Below, in pieces: positions 50,849 through 59,579 of a DNA stretch of 64,000 bases. The notes beneath the pieces were generated by a model. It was not told where the DNA came from and did not search any database. It saw nothing but the letters and a program-made list of their open reading frames with translations. A program made the translations under genes and the position numbers. Source of the DNA: Streptomyces roseifaciens (lineage in GTDB: Bacteria > Actinomycetota > Actinomycetes > Streptomycetales > Streptomycetaceae); assembly GCF_001445655.1 (NCBI RefSeq), contig NZ_LNBE01000004.1, forward strand, positions 682,001-746,000, in the 5' to 3' direction. Numbering within the stretch: the first letter of the stretch is position 1; each line of letters begins with the position of its first letter.

Positions 50849-50881
50849 GAGGCCCGGCGGAACTGTCGTCCGCCGGGCCTC
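50849..50881. terminator. Bidirectional terminator between 50557-50829 and the integrase
   Basis: A perfect 12-bp hairpin (GAGGCCCGGCGG 50849-50860 with 50870-50881) and a 9-nt loop separate the convergent genes. Confidence 0.8.
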
Positions 50882-50916
50882 ACGCATGCGAGGGGCCCAA
50901 GCTGTGAGGTGAGGTT

Positions 50917-52194
50917 TCACGCAGCCAGGCGGTAGCGCTTCCCGATGGCCTTCCGGGCCTTCTCGACTGCCCCCGTGACGCGGTGCACGTAGCGGCGGAG
51001 TGTGAAGGCCGGGTCTTCGTGGCCGAGCAGGTCGGCGAGTGTGTAGACGTCAACGCCCTCGTTGATCGCCTCCGAGGCGAACAGGTGCCGTAGGGCATGC
51101 ATCATCTTGTCGCGGCATGCCTCCCACTTGCGGCCCTTGCCGACCGGCTTGTCGTTCACCGCCTTGATGCCGCCGATGGCCTCCAGGGCCGCCTTCCAGA
51201 GGTAGTTGAAGTAGTTCCCGTTGAGGGCCTTGCGCTCACGCGTGGTGAACATGAGACGTACGGTGACCAGCTCTCCGTCCTTCTCCAGCCACGGCAGTGT
51301 GACCTCGACCGGTGGGAACACGCGCATGTGCTCGCGCAACCGTGTCGCCAAATCCTTGTCGAGGGGGACGTACCGGTCCTTCGGGTCGTCCTTGGTGCCG
51401 CCTTTGGGCGGAGCGAAGACGAGCGTGCCGCGGTGATGCGTGATCTGGCGACAGATGCGGACGGTCTTGTCCTCCTCCGACCAGTCCACGTCGTCCGGGC
51501 TGAAGCCGAATATCTCGCCCTGCCGCATCCCGAGCCCTCGGCCGCAGTCGACCGTGGCCTGATATCGGTCGGGCAGCTGCTTGCGCAGGTCGTCCGTCTG
51601 TTCCCAGGAGAGCGGTACGTCTTTGGCCGACTTCTTCGACCTCCTGGGCTTCACGCGCTTGACCGACCCGGTCTCGCAGGGGTTCTTCGGGATCAGGTCG
51701 TCGTCTACCGCCATGGCCAGGATTGACGACAGATGGGTGAAGACCAGGCCGACTGTGGTCTCGTCGAGGACTTGTAGCCGGCGCTTGATCCACGTCTGGA
51801 CCGTGGACGCCTTGACCTCCCGCAGTTTGAGATTCCCCAGAGGTCCGACGATGTGGTTGCGGACGCGGGATTCGTATTGGTGGTACGTCCGGGGGTTGCC
51901 GAATGTCTGGTTCGCCAGCCACTGCTCAGCGATCGTTTTGAGCAGCGTGTCGCCCTTCCTCGGGGCGATATACGTGCCGTCGTCGACGGCCCCGAGCATC
52001 CGCGTCAGATGCTGGCGCGCGTCCTCGTAGCGATCGAAGCTCTCGCTCTGCTGCTGCCCTTCGGGGTCACGCCACCGAGCCAGCCACCTTTTTCCGCGCC
52101 CGTGTTCACGGGACGGCACTTTGCCGTGGGTCTTGCACTTCTCGTCACCGGGCTGCGGGCGCTTCTTGTGCCAGCGGTCGTACGGCTCAGCCAA
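50917..52194 (-). CDS. int: Tyrosine-type site-specific integrase
   Basis: The 425-residue recombinase integrates and excises the element. It has an N-terminal SAM-like DNA-binding region (about 60-170, LLKTIAEQWLANQTF) and a C-terminal catalytic domain with Arg in GLGMRQGEIFGF, HxxR in HALRHLFAS, His in LLGHEDPAF and the nucleophile Tyr in TLRRYVHRV. The best start is TTG at 52194, which follows AGGAGG by 6 nt and overlaps the Xre gene by 8 bp. ORF length alone would allow a longer version. Confidence 0.92.
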   Translation of the reverse strand: MAEPYDRWHKKRPQPGDEKCKTHGKVPSREHGRGKRWLARWRDPEGQQQSESFDRYEDARQHLTRMLGAVDDGTYIAPRKGDTLLKTIAEQWLANQTFGNPRTYHQYESRVRNHIVGPLGNLKLREVKASTVQTWIKRRLQVLDETTVGLVFTHLSSILAMAVDDDLIPKNPCETGSVKRVKPRRSKKSAKDVPLSWEQTDDLRKQLPDRYQATVDCGRGLGMRQGEIFGFSPDDVDWSEEDKTVRICRQITHHRGTLVFAPPKGGTKDDPKDRYVPLDKDLATRLREHMRVFPPVEVTLPWLEKDGELVTVRLMFTTRERKALNGNYFNYLWKAALEAIGGIKAVNDKPVGKGRKWEACRDKMMHALRHLFASEAINEGVDVYTLADLLGHEDPAFTLRRYVHRVTGAVEKARKAIGKRYRLAA

Positions 52195-52504
52195 GAAGGG
52201 CCTCCTGCATGGGGCTGAAGGTCCGGGCCGCGGAGTGGGAGACGACACCGCGAGCCACCCACTGGGGCAGCAGAGCACCAGGGGATATGTCGAGGGCGGC
52301 GGCGATGGCGACCAGGTCGTCGACGTCGCAACGGCGACGGCCACGTTCGGTGCGGCTCACAGCGATGTTGGTCATCGGGCGGCCCAGGGCAGTGCAGCGC
52401 TCGGCGAGCTGCCGCTGGGTGAGGCGGCACGCCACACGGGCCGCCTCGATATTGCGGGCCGTGTCGATTCCGGCCGGTCCGATTTCGATGGGGTAAGTAG
52501 CCAT
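52187..52504 (-). CDS. Xre-family regulator of the element
   Basis: The 105-residue protein has a helix-turn-helix (LTQRQLAERCTALG, NIAVSRTERGRRR) typical of Xre/Cro regulators, followed by a short C-terminal tail. Its end overlaps the integrase start, so both are translated together. It probably represses the element's excision or replication promoters. The divergent region 52505-52884 is the likely target. Confidence 0.85.
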   Translation of the reverse strand: MATYPIEIGPAGIDTARNIEAARVACRLTQRQLAERCTALGRPMTNIAVSRTERGRRRCDVDDLVAIAAALDISPGALLPQWVARGVVSHSAARTFSPMQEALLG

Positions 52505-52884
52505 GACGGATAGCTGTAACTCGAAATCGGCGGCTATGGCAATAGTTAGCTCTGAAACTCTACAGAACTTGCAGGCGCGGGATATTTGCCAAGGCTGGGC
52601 CTTCCGGCGTATCGGTAGTCGAGCGGTACTGTCCCGCGCCGTTGCGGTGGTGAGAGGCGTTGGTAGTCACCGCAGAGGCTACTGGCCTGCTGTTTCCCCG
52701 GCGACGGGTCGTTGAACGCCTACGCGGATTTTCGAGGGAGAACCGGACGGGCGGCGAGCTTTTTGGTCAACCGGTGATCCGGTCTTACGGTTATGTCCTC
52801 TTCGGTTGCCCCGCCATTCGCGGGTGCCGAGGAATGCCTAAAGACGCATATGGACAGAGCCCGGCGTGTGTGGCTTTCTTGCCC
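52505..52884. promoter_or_regulatory. Divergent control region of the element (380 bp)
   Basis: This gap between the Xre gene (minus) and the AlpA-like gene (plus) is more AT-rich than its surroundings (for example TAGTTAGCTCTGAAACTC near 52545). Promoters of both genes and operator sites of the Xre protein are expected here. I see no clear long repeat. Small ORFs in it lack coding bias. Confidence 0.45.
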
Positions 52885-53142
52885 ATGCCCGTCGCCTGCA
52901 ACCGATATGGAGTGCCCTTGCCCAACGGATTCCCTCGCCCCGCCACGACCGTCGCGCGCGGCCCGCTCGCCACGCCTGCTGAGATCGCTACCTATCTCGG
53001 GGTGCCGGTGAAGACTCTCTACCAGTGGAAGTACCGGGGTATCGGCCCGAAGGTCCACAAGGTCGGCCGTCACCTGCGCTATCGCTGGCGCGAGGTCGAC
53101 GCCTGGCTCGACCAGCAGACCTTGTACGACCTCACGGCATGA
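52885..53142 (+). CDS. AlpA/excisionase-like helix-turn-helix protein
   Basis: The 85-residue protein has an HTH_17 domain: LATPAEIATYLGVPVKTLYQWKYRG, then GRHLRYRWREVDAWLDQQ. Such proteins bend DNA and act as recombination directionality factors in integrative elements, often next to int. The start is uncertain: 52885 (MPVACN), 52912 (GTG) and 52918 (TTG, with GGAG 5 nt upstream) are all possible; the domain begins after residue 35 in each case. Confidence 0.75.
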   Translation: MPVACNRYGVPLPNGFPRPATTVARGPLATPAEIATYLGVPVKTLYQWKYRGIGPKVHKVGRHLRYRWREVDAWLDQQTLYDLTA

Positions 53143-53281
53143 CTCATGGGGGAGCAGAGCGGCCCTCGGCGCGTCAACGCCGGGGGCCGGAGAATCCCCC
53201 ACGCATCGCCCATCCCTGAACGAATGAGCCAGTGAGGGGCGGGACCTTGCCCGTCCTGCCCCTCACCAGAGAGGAATGTCT

Positions 53282-54835
53282 ATGGAGGACTCTACGTCCT
53301 CACGCACTTCGAGTGCGTCCGCCAACGCGGAAAGCAAGCCCCAAGTTGCCTGGCCGCCCGTGGCCGTCCCCGGGCAGCGGACAGATGCCGGGGACCGGTC
53401 CCATCGCGCGGGGACCGGGGACCGACCGCACCACAGTCTTGCTCCGCTGCGGCCGAAGGGCGCGGCCTGGCCCCACGAGCCCGAAGAGGGGACCGGTCCC
53501 CAGACCGCGGGGGACCGTGCGGCAGGGGACCGTGGTCCCGAACAGTCCGTGGGGACCGAGCAGGTGCGGAGCGGGACCGCGGTCCCGGACGGCGGTTCGG
53601 GGACCGGAGACTGTGGGCGCGCAGGCGCCGAGGCGGCCGGTGACGGGGCGGAGCTGCTGGACGAACTGCAGGCGGCGATCGGCCGGTACGTAGTGTTGCC
53701 GAGTGAGGAGGCTCTGACGGCGGTCACGCTGTGGGTGGCGGCCTCTCACATCCAGCCCGCCCTCCAGCACGCGCCGCGTCTGGCGGTGGTGGGACCGACC
53801 AAGGGGTGCGGCAAGTCCCGTGTCCTGGACGTGCTCCACGAGACGGTGCACCAGCCGATGATGACGGTGAACACCTCGCCGGCGGTGGTCTTCCGCGTCA
53901 TCGGCAAGAACCCGCCGACCCTGTTGGTGGACGAGGCCGACACCATTTTCGGCCCCAAGGCGGGCGAGAAGGAGGACCTACGTGGCCTGCTGAACGCCGG
54001 GCACCAGCGCAACCGGCCCGCCTGGCGCATCTCCGGGCCGGAGCACAAGCCGACGGCGTTTCCCACCTTCGCCATGGCCGCGCTCGCGGGGATCGGCGAC
54101 CTGCCCGACACGATCATGGACCGGGCGGTCGTGCTGCGCATGCAGAAGCGCAAGCCCGGCGAGCGGATCACACCGTTCCGATCCCGGTACTCCGTGCCTG
54201 AACTGCACGCGGTGCGCGACCGGCTGGCCGCGTGGCTGACGCCGCTGCGCGAGGCTGCCGGCCGTCTGGTGCCGAAGATGCCGGTCGAGGACCGGGCGGC
54301 GGATACCTGGGAGCCGCTGGTCATCGTCGCCGACTTGGCCGGCGGCCACTGGCCCGCGAAGGCCCGTGCGGCCTGCTTGGCGATGACTCGGCACGAGGCC
54401 GTCCAGGATGAGCAGACGACCCTGAAGACGCGGCTGCTGCGTGATATCCACCGCATCTTCGAACAGGAGGGCAACAAGGAGGCTCTGCGCTCGCAGGATC
54501 TGCTGGCCGCTCTCCTGGCAGACGCTGAATCTCCATGGCCGGACTACGGCACCAAGGGGCTGACCGCCTTCCACTTGTCGGCGCTGCTGAAGGACTTCGG
54601 TATCCGCCCGGCGAATCACCGCTTCGAGCAGGGCCGTCAGGCCAAGGCGTACGTCCGCAACCAGTTCCTCGACGCCTGGGCCCGCTACTGCCCCACCCCC
54701 GCCCAGCCGGCCCCCGCAGTCGGGCACGAGTTCGCGCCCGTACGTCCAGGCCAGGGCAAGCCGCCCGTTCCTCCGACCGGGTCGCTGCCCGTCGGCCCGC
54801 CCGGCGGCATCGCAGGCCCCAAGCCCACCCGCTGA
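53282..54835 (+). CDS. DUF3631 P-loop ATPase-like replication protein
   Basis: This 517-residue protein has a disordered N terminus (about 1-120), then a P-loop ATPase-like region with Walker A GPTKGCGKSRVLD and Walker B TLLVDEADTIFG, then the DUF3631 region (WEPLVIVADLAGGHWP, LLRDIHRIFEQEGNKEALRS). DUF3631 proteins accompany primase/helicase functions in actinobacterial plasmids and phages, so a role in the element's replication is inferred. The start at 53282 has AGAGAGG upstream. The 5' coding region holds a GGGACCG repeat array (53391-53606). Confidence 0.75.
   Translation: MEDSTSSRTSSASANAESKPQVAWPPVAVPGQRTDAGDRSHRAGTGDRPHHSLAPLRPKGAAWPHEPEEGTGPQTAGDRAAGDRGPEQSVGTEQVRSGTAVPDGGSGTGDCGRAGAEAAGDGAELLDELQAAIGRYVVLPSEEALTAVTLWVAASHIQPALQHAPRLAVVGPTKGCGKSRVLDVLHETVHQPMMTVNTSPAVVFRVIGKNPPTLLVDEADTIFGPKAGEKEDLRGLLNAGHQRNRPAWRISGPEHKPTAFPTFAMAALAGIGDLPDTIMDRAVVLRMQKRKPGERITPFRSRYSVPELHAVRDRLAAWLTPLREAAGRLVPKMPVEDRAADTWEPLVIVADLAGGHWPAKARAACLAMTRHEAVQDEQTTLKTRLLRDIHRIFEQEGNKEALRSQDLLAALLADAESPWPDYGTKGLTAFHLSALLKDFGIRPANHRFEQGRQAKAYVRNQFLDAWARYCPTPAQPAPAVGHEFAPVRPGQGKPPVPPTGSLPVGPPGGIAGPKPTR
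53391..53606 (+). repeat. Iteron-like GGGACCG array inside the DUF3631 gene
   Basis: GGGACCG occurs nine times in 216 bp (starts at 53391, 53411, 53418, 53489, 53511, 53526, 53552, 53573 and 53600), with three exact inverted copies CGGTCCC (53396, 53494, 53580). Spacing is irregular (7-71 bp) and copies fall in all reading frames, so the repeat is at the DNA level rather than in the protein. It could be a replication-initiator or transfer-protein binding cluster. Confidence 0.7.
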
Positions 54836-55023
54836 CCTACCTCCCCCTGGGCCCGTCTCAGTCCGTCCCGTCCGTCCCTGCGCAGGTCAGCGCGGGGACG
54901 GACTTCCTCACCGGGACGGAGATGTCCGTACCTGCACTCGAGTCCGTACCTGTCCTGACCAGCCATGGGACGGATGCGACGGACGTGACGAAGCCCTGCC
55001 CCATGCCACACCGGAGCATCACC

Positions 55024-55734
55024 ATGCACGACAACAACGTGAACGACGCGCCTTCCCACCACCGCAGGGGACTGTTCAGGCTGGCCCGCCGAACAGCAGC
55101 AAGCTGGAGCGAACGAGCCTCTAACGAGGCTTCGTCCGCGCTTGCCCCCGTTCCAGGGGTGGCGGAGGAGAAGGCCGGGCGCCAGGGGGCGCCCGAGCCC
55201 GGGGAGGGGACGACCGAGCCCAGCACCACACCCGTCAGCGACCGCGCCGCCCCGCACCCCGAGCAGCATGCCGGTGCCCGACCGCCTGCCGAGCAGCCTT
55301 CGTGGCGCGAGCCCGACGCCCCGGCGCTACCTGCACTGATGAACCGCAAGCGCACCACCGAGAAGCGCGATCAGGAAAAGACCATCCGCTTCACCCCGAC
55401 CGCGGTCCGCATCATCGCCGAGGAGGCCGAGCGGCGCGGTCAGAAGTTCGCCGGGTTCGTCGGCGACGCCGCGCTCGCTGTCGCGCTCGGCAAGGCGGGC
55501 ATGGTCGGCAGCCCGGAGGACGATCCTGTCCGCCCGCTGATCGAGGCCGTCGAGGCTCACACAGTCGCGCTGAACCGCGTCGGCCGCAACCTCAATCAGA
55601 TAACCGGAGCCATTCACCGAGGAACCGTTCCCGAGCAGGCCGAGGCTGTGCTCGCTCGCGTCGAGCGGACGGCCGAGAGCAGTTACCGGCTGATCGACCA
55701 GCTTCTGGTAGAAGGGGAAAGCCGTGGTGCCTGA
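55024..55734 (+). CDS. mobC: MobC relaxosome accessory protein
   Basis: The 236-residue protein has a disordered N-terminal half (Pro/Ala/Glu-rich, to about residue 100) and a C-terminal MobC-like domain: KTIRFTPTAVRIIAEEAERR, then the helical VEAHTVALNRVGRNLNQIT, the hallmark of the BF0133/MobC family that loads the relaxase at oriT. The start at 55024 follows GGAG by 8 nt. It overlaps the relaxase start by 11 bp. Confidence 0.85.
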   Translation: MHDNNVNDAPSHHRRGLFRLARRTAASWSERASNEASSALAPVPGVAEEKAGRQGAPEPGEGTTEPSTTPVSDRAAPHPEQHAGARPPAEQPSWREPDAPALPALMNRKRTTEKRDQEKTIRFTPTAVRIIAEEAERRGQKFAGFVGDAALAVALGKAGMVGSPEDDPVRPLIEAVEAHTVALNRVGRNLNQITGAIHRGTVPEQAEAVLARVERTAESSYRLIDQLLVEGESRGA

Positions 55735-56941
55735 TGTATCCACCGGCTCCAGCACCTGCGGACTGATCAACTATCTCTTTGGCCCGGGCCGACGGGACGA
55801 GCACACCGACCAGCACATCGTCGCCGCCTGGGATATGGCAGGCGCCCCCGACCCCGGCCGTGACCCCGAAGCCACCCAGAGCCAGCTCGCCAGGCGCCTC
55901 GACCACCACGTCGACCTGCGCACGCGCGAGCTGGGTGGCAAGAAGCCGCCGCAGCACGTGTGGCACTGCCCCGTACGCACCGCCCCCGGCGATCGCTACC
56001 TCACCGACGCCGAGTGGGCCGAAGTCGCCCGCCGCGTCGTCGCGGCCACAGGCATCGCCCCCGAGGGCGACGAGAAGGCGTGCCGGTGGATCGCCGTACG
56101 GCATGCGGACGACCACATCCACATCATGGCCACCACCGTCCGCGCCGACGGGCGCCGGCCCCGCACCCACCGCGACGGACAGCGGGCCCAGGCCGAGTGC
56201 CGCAAGATCGAGGCCGAGTTCGGCCTGCGCCGCCTGAAGTCCGGTGATTTCACCGCGCCCCGCACCCCCACCGGCGCCGAACGCGCCAAGGCCGAGCGGC
56301 ACGGCCAGACGGTCACAGCACGGCAGTGGCTGCGCGAGCAGGCGTACGCGGTCGCCGCCGCCGTACGCAACGAAACCGACTACTTCACCGTGCTGCGGTC
56401 CCTCGGCATCAAGGTCAAAACACGCCTCGGTCCGGAGACCGGCGACGTGATCGGCTACAGCCTCGCCGCACCTGGCGACACCAACGCGGCCGGCGAACCC
56501 GTCTGGTACGGCGGCTCCAAACTCGCTCCCGACCTCTCCATCAACCGCCTACGCGAACGCCTCCCTGCCCGGGAAGTGGCCGACCGTCCGCAGCATGCGG
56601 CGGATCCCGACGAGCCATGGCGGCACACCACTACCGCACTGCAGGCGGCGTACACCGTTCTCGGATCCAGTGATGATGCCGCTGCCCAGGGCTACCTGGC
56701 CGCCTTTGGCGATGCCCTGTACAACATCGCCAGTGCCACGACCGGCCCACACCGGACAGAACTGCGGGCGGCGGCGATGGCATTCAATCGTGCCCGCCGT
56801 TCGGCCACCCGCGCCGACCACCAAGCCGCCATCGGCCTGTGCAAGGCCGCCAAAGAACTGGCTTACGCCTCCAGCGAGCCGGGCGGGCTCGCCGTCGCCC
56901 TGCTCTTCGCCACCGTGCATCTGGCCCGCGCCGCCGCTTAG
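55724..56941 (+). CDS. Relaxase, truncated by an in-frame stop
   Basis: The 405-residue mobilization nuclease starts at GTG 55724 (MVPDVSTG; a second GTG at 55727). The three-His metal motif is in VRHADDHIHIMATT (about residues 125-140), and a Tyr in LINYLFGPGRRDEHTD near the N terminus could be the nucleophile. The ORF ends at TAG (56939-56941), but the same frame stays open and protein-like to 57421, so the family-length protein (about 565 residues) is interrupted. The catalytic half is complete. Confidence 0.85.
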   Translation: MVPDVSTGSSTCGLINYLFGPGRRDEHTDQHIVAAWDMAGAPDPGRDPEATQSQLARRLDHHVDLRTRELGGKKPPQHVWHCPVRTAPGDRYLTDAEWAEVARRVVAATGIAPEGDEKACRWIAVRHADDHIHIMATTVRADGRRPRTHRDGQRAQAECRKIEAEFGLRRLKSGDFTAPRTPTGAERAKAERHGQTVTARQWLREQAYAVAAAVRNETDYFTVLRSLGIKVKTRLGPETGDVIGYSLAAPGDTNAAGEPVWYGGSKLAPDLSINRLRERLPAREVADRPQHAADPDEPWRHTTTALQAAYTVLGSSDDAAAQGYLAAFGDALYNIASATTGPHRTELRAAAMAFNRARRSATRADHQAAIGLCKAAKELAYASSEPGGLAVALLFATVHLARAAA

Positions 56942-57421
56942 TGGCATGAACAACGCGGCCACGAACAGCAGGCCGCAGCGGCCGAGGAAGCCTTCCACCA
57001 TCTACAGGTTGCCTACCAGCAGACCGCCACACCGGCCTTGGCGGACCTCGCCCTCCGCGCACCACGTGCCACAACCGCCGGCCGCTTCGAGCAGGACCTT
57101 CGTGCGACCATCCCCAACCACGCCGACCGCGTCCTGGCCGACCCCGCCTGGGTTGCGCTGACCACAACTCTCGCCCGCGCCGAAACCGTCGGCCGCAGCC
57201 CCCGCCAGCTCTTGGCGGAAGCCGCTGCCGAACGCGACCTCGACACCGCCGAGCATCCCGCTCAGGTCCTCATCTGGCGTATCACCACCCAACCGAGCAA
57301 GCGTGTGCAGGCAGCACGCAGGCGAAGCGCCGCCAGCGGCATATTCACCACGCCTTCCGCGTCACAGGCTCCCGTCATGACGGTGAATGCGAGGGCTGAG
57401 GAACGCCGACGACATCGATAG
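56942..57421 (+). pseudogene. C-terminal remainder of the relaxase, after the stop
   Basis: Directly after the TAG the same frame reads WHEQRGHEQQAAAAEEAFHH and runs 159 codons to TAG (57419-57421). It contains a helical Gln/Ala region, then LAEAAAERDLDTAEHPAQVL and VLIWRITTQPSKR, which I recall as the conserved C terminus of Streptomyces relaxases. Third positions remain GC-rich. It is either lost by a nonsense mutation or reached by readthrough. Confidence 0.75.
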
Positions 57422-57527
57422 CGGCACATGTGCGCCCAACGACATCACGGGGGTGCCGTCCAGGCAGTTGATCTCTCTGATGGCGACGATGGCGGAAATG
57501 CCGTGGGGCATCCCCGCCATCGTTCGT

Positions 57528-59579
57528 TCATGCGGTCGAGCCTGCGACCCGGGTGAGGAAGTCGGTGTTTGCCTTCACGTCGTGCCCCAGGGACAGGACG
57601 TTCCGGGGAAGTTCGCCAAGGAGTTCGAGCAGAGGCTGAGTGTCGGGGAGGTCGGAGGGCAGGAGGCCGAAGACGTCGGGGTAGCGGTCTTCGGTACCGG
57701 CGGTGAAGAAGTCGGCGTCGCGAACGGTGCGCTCCTCGTCCAGGACGGTGGGTTCGGCTCCGGGGGTGATCTGGGGGAAGAGGATGCGGGCCGAGTGGCC
57801 TTCGGTAGCCAGGGTCAGGCCGAGCCAGGAGTGAAGCTGGTCGGGGAAGAACTGCGGCTTCAGCTCCTTGCCGGACTCCTTCCACAGGGGTGTGCGGCTG
57901 CCGGAGTGGAGGGCGTCGGTCACCTTCTGGTGCTGGGTGGGGTGGAGCTGTTCACCCCGTTGGACGCGTTCGCGGACCTGGTCGTACCAGCCGAGGGCAT
58001 CGAGGAGGCCCAGGCCGATGGCGGCTGCCGACGGCCAGGGCAGGACCCGCAGTCGGTCGTCCTCGCGACGGATGAAGACGCGGTCGTTGGCCAGCAGCTG
58101 CCAGCCGGCACGGGCCAGGAGGAGGGCGGTGGTGGTCTTCCCTGCGCCCTTGTCGCCCAGGGTCAGCACGGTCTGCCCGTCGCGGACGACGGCGGAGGCG
58201 TGCAGGATCGACCAGCCGTCCGCCAGGAGCTGCCCGCGGACGACCTCGCGGGTGAGCCGTGCGGTGGCCAGGGCGACAGGAATGTCTTCACACCCGTAGA
58301 TGCGCAGGGGCCCGCCGGGCTCGGCCCGGTAGACGAGCTTTTCGTCGGGCTGGGAAGCGGCCACGGTGCCGTCGTCGTCCTGGTCGAAGAGCATGTTCGA
58401 GTTCGCGTAGACGGTCTTCTCGTGGGGGTGGTCGGCCACGCGCTGGGCGATCTCGGTGACCCGGCCGGCGTTGACGTCGGTGATCACTGCTGCGTTGGTG
58501 TCCGGGGCGGTGCTGGTGGCATTCCACCAGGGGCCGAAGTAGCGAAGGGCCCAGTCTGTGACCACCGGGCTGTTGCTGGTGACGGTCGCGGCCTGGGTGG
58601 CCGTGGCGATACGGACAGCGGTCTGAGGCACTGCGGTCTTCTCCTTCTGTCGGGGGTGCGCGGGGAGGTACAGGCGGGCCAGGGGCTCGTAGGCATCACG
58701 GAGCTTGGCGTCGGCGGCTATCAGCTGACGGGCCTCGGCGGCGTCCAGCCGGGGGAGGCACACGGTCGGGGTTCCGGCGGTGAAGCGCAACGGAATTCCC
58801 CTCCACCTCCCCTCGTGGTTGACGCACAACTCCGTAACCGCGTCGTCCAGGCCCAGGCCTGCGCGGAGGGCAGCGATCACCGCCCCGGCTGGGCCGCAGC
58901 GGGTACGGCCCAGCTCTGCGTTGATCCGCCGGGGCCGGTCGCTCAGCTCGTCGCGGACGTGCCGCAGGGGCACCGGCACGGGCAGGTCACCGACGCGGGT
59001 AGCCGACGCGCACACCACGGCCTGGTCGCCGTGCTCGCCGATCACGTGGCCGACCACGGCCTGCGGGGGCACGTCCAGGAGGCGGGCAAGGGCGAGGCGG
59101 TAGCGGGCGGTGTCGGTGTTCGAGCCGACCCCGTACACGTGGGGGCAGCCGGAGACCTCGGCGAACAGGCGGGTGAGGACGTCGACGGGGTTGGTCACCA
59201 TGACCACGAGTCCCTGGTACTGGTCCAGTTTCCGCGCGAGGTCGGCGATGACGGGGGCATTGGCGTTCAGGCCGGCCATCCGGATGTCGGTGCGGGTGGT
59301 GTTGGTGAAATCGCCCCGCGGGCAGACGACCACCGCTTCGCAGGAGGCGAGCTGTCCGGCGTCGGTGACGTGGACCGCCCGGACGGAGGAGGCGGTGACC
59401 TGGCACATGTCCTCCAGATCGGTCACCAGGGCCCGGGCCGAGAGCCCGGTGCGGGAGACGATGCGGACGGACTCGCACCAGCCTCCGGCGGCCAACAGCA
59501 TGGCCACGCTCTGGCCGACGGCTCCGGCGCCGATTACTCCGACCGCGCCGACCGGCGGTGGCGTCAGCGGTGGCGTCAC
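57528..59579 (-). CDS. Lactate/malate-dehydrogenase-fold protein fused to an HPr-kinase-like domain
   Basis: This is one 683-residue ORF. Residues 1-300 form an LDH/MDH-fold module with the Rossmann motif GVIGAGAVGQSVA, NPVDVLT, GSNTDTARYR (Asp/Arg of the catalytic pair) and GEHGDQAVV (His), so the enzyme could be active on a 2-hydroxy acid. Residues 320-683 form an HPr-kinase-like module with ILHASAVVRDG, P-loop GDKGAGKTTTALLLARAG (about 475-492) and LLANDRVFI. A GTG at 58631 with AGAAGGAG 9 nt upstream could also start the second module alone (367 residues). It overlaps the upstream kinase gene by 4 bp. Confidence 0.75.
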   Translation of the reverse strand: MTPPLTPPPVGAVGVIGAGAVGQSVAMLLAAGGWCESVRIVSRTGLSARALVTDLEDMCQVTASSVRAVHVTDAGQLASCEAVVVCPRGDFTNTTRTDIRMAGLNANAPVIADLARKLDQYQGLVVMVTNPVDVLTRLFAEVSGCPHVYGVGSNTDTARYRLALARLLDVPPQAVVGHVIGEHGDQAVVCASATRVGDLPVPVPLRHVRDELSDRPRRINAELGRTRCGPAGAVIAALRAGLGLDDAVTELCVNHEGRWRGIPLRFTAGTPTVCLPRLDAAEARQLIAADAKLRDAYEPLARLYLPAHPRQKEKTAVPQTAVRIATATQAATVTSNSPVVTDWALRYFGPWWNATSTAPDTNAAVITDVNAGRVTEIAQRVADHPHEKTVYANSNMLFDQDDDGTVAASQPDEKLVYRAEPGGPLRIYGCEDIPVALATARLTREVVRGQLLADGWSILHASAVVRDGQTVLTLGDKGAGKTTTALLLARAGWQLLANDRVFIRREDDRLRVLPWPSAAAIGLGLLDALGWYDQVRERVQRGEQLHPTQHQKVTDALHSGSRTPLWKESGKELKPQFFPDQLHSWLGLTLATEGHSARILFPQITPGAEPTVLDEERTVRDADFFTAGTEDRYPDVFGLLPSDLPDTQPLLELLGELPRNVLSLGHDVKANTDFLTRVAGSTA

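Noticed and set aside
55724..56941. Reading the relaxase as a complete gene with a natural end at the TAG
   Set aside because: The same frame continues with conserved relaxase-like sequence immediately after the stop, so truncation fits better.
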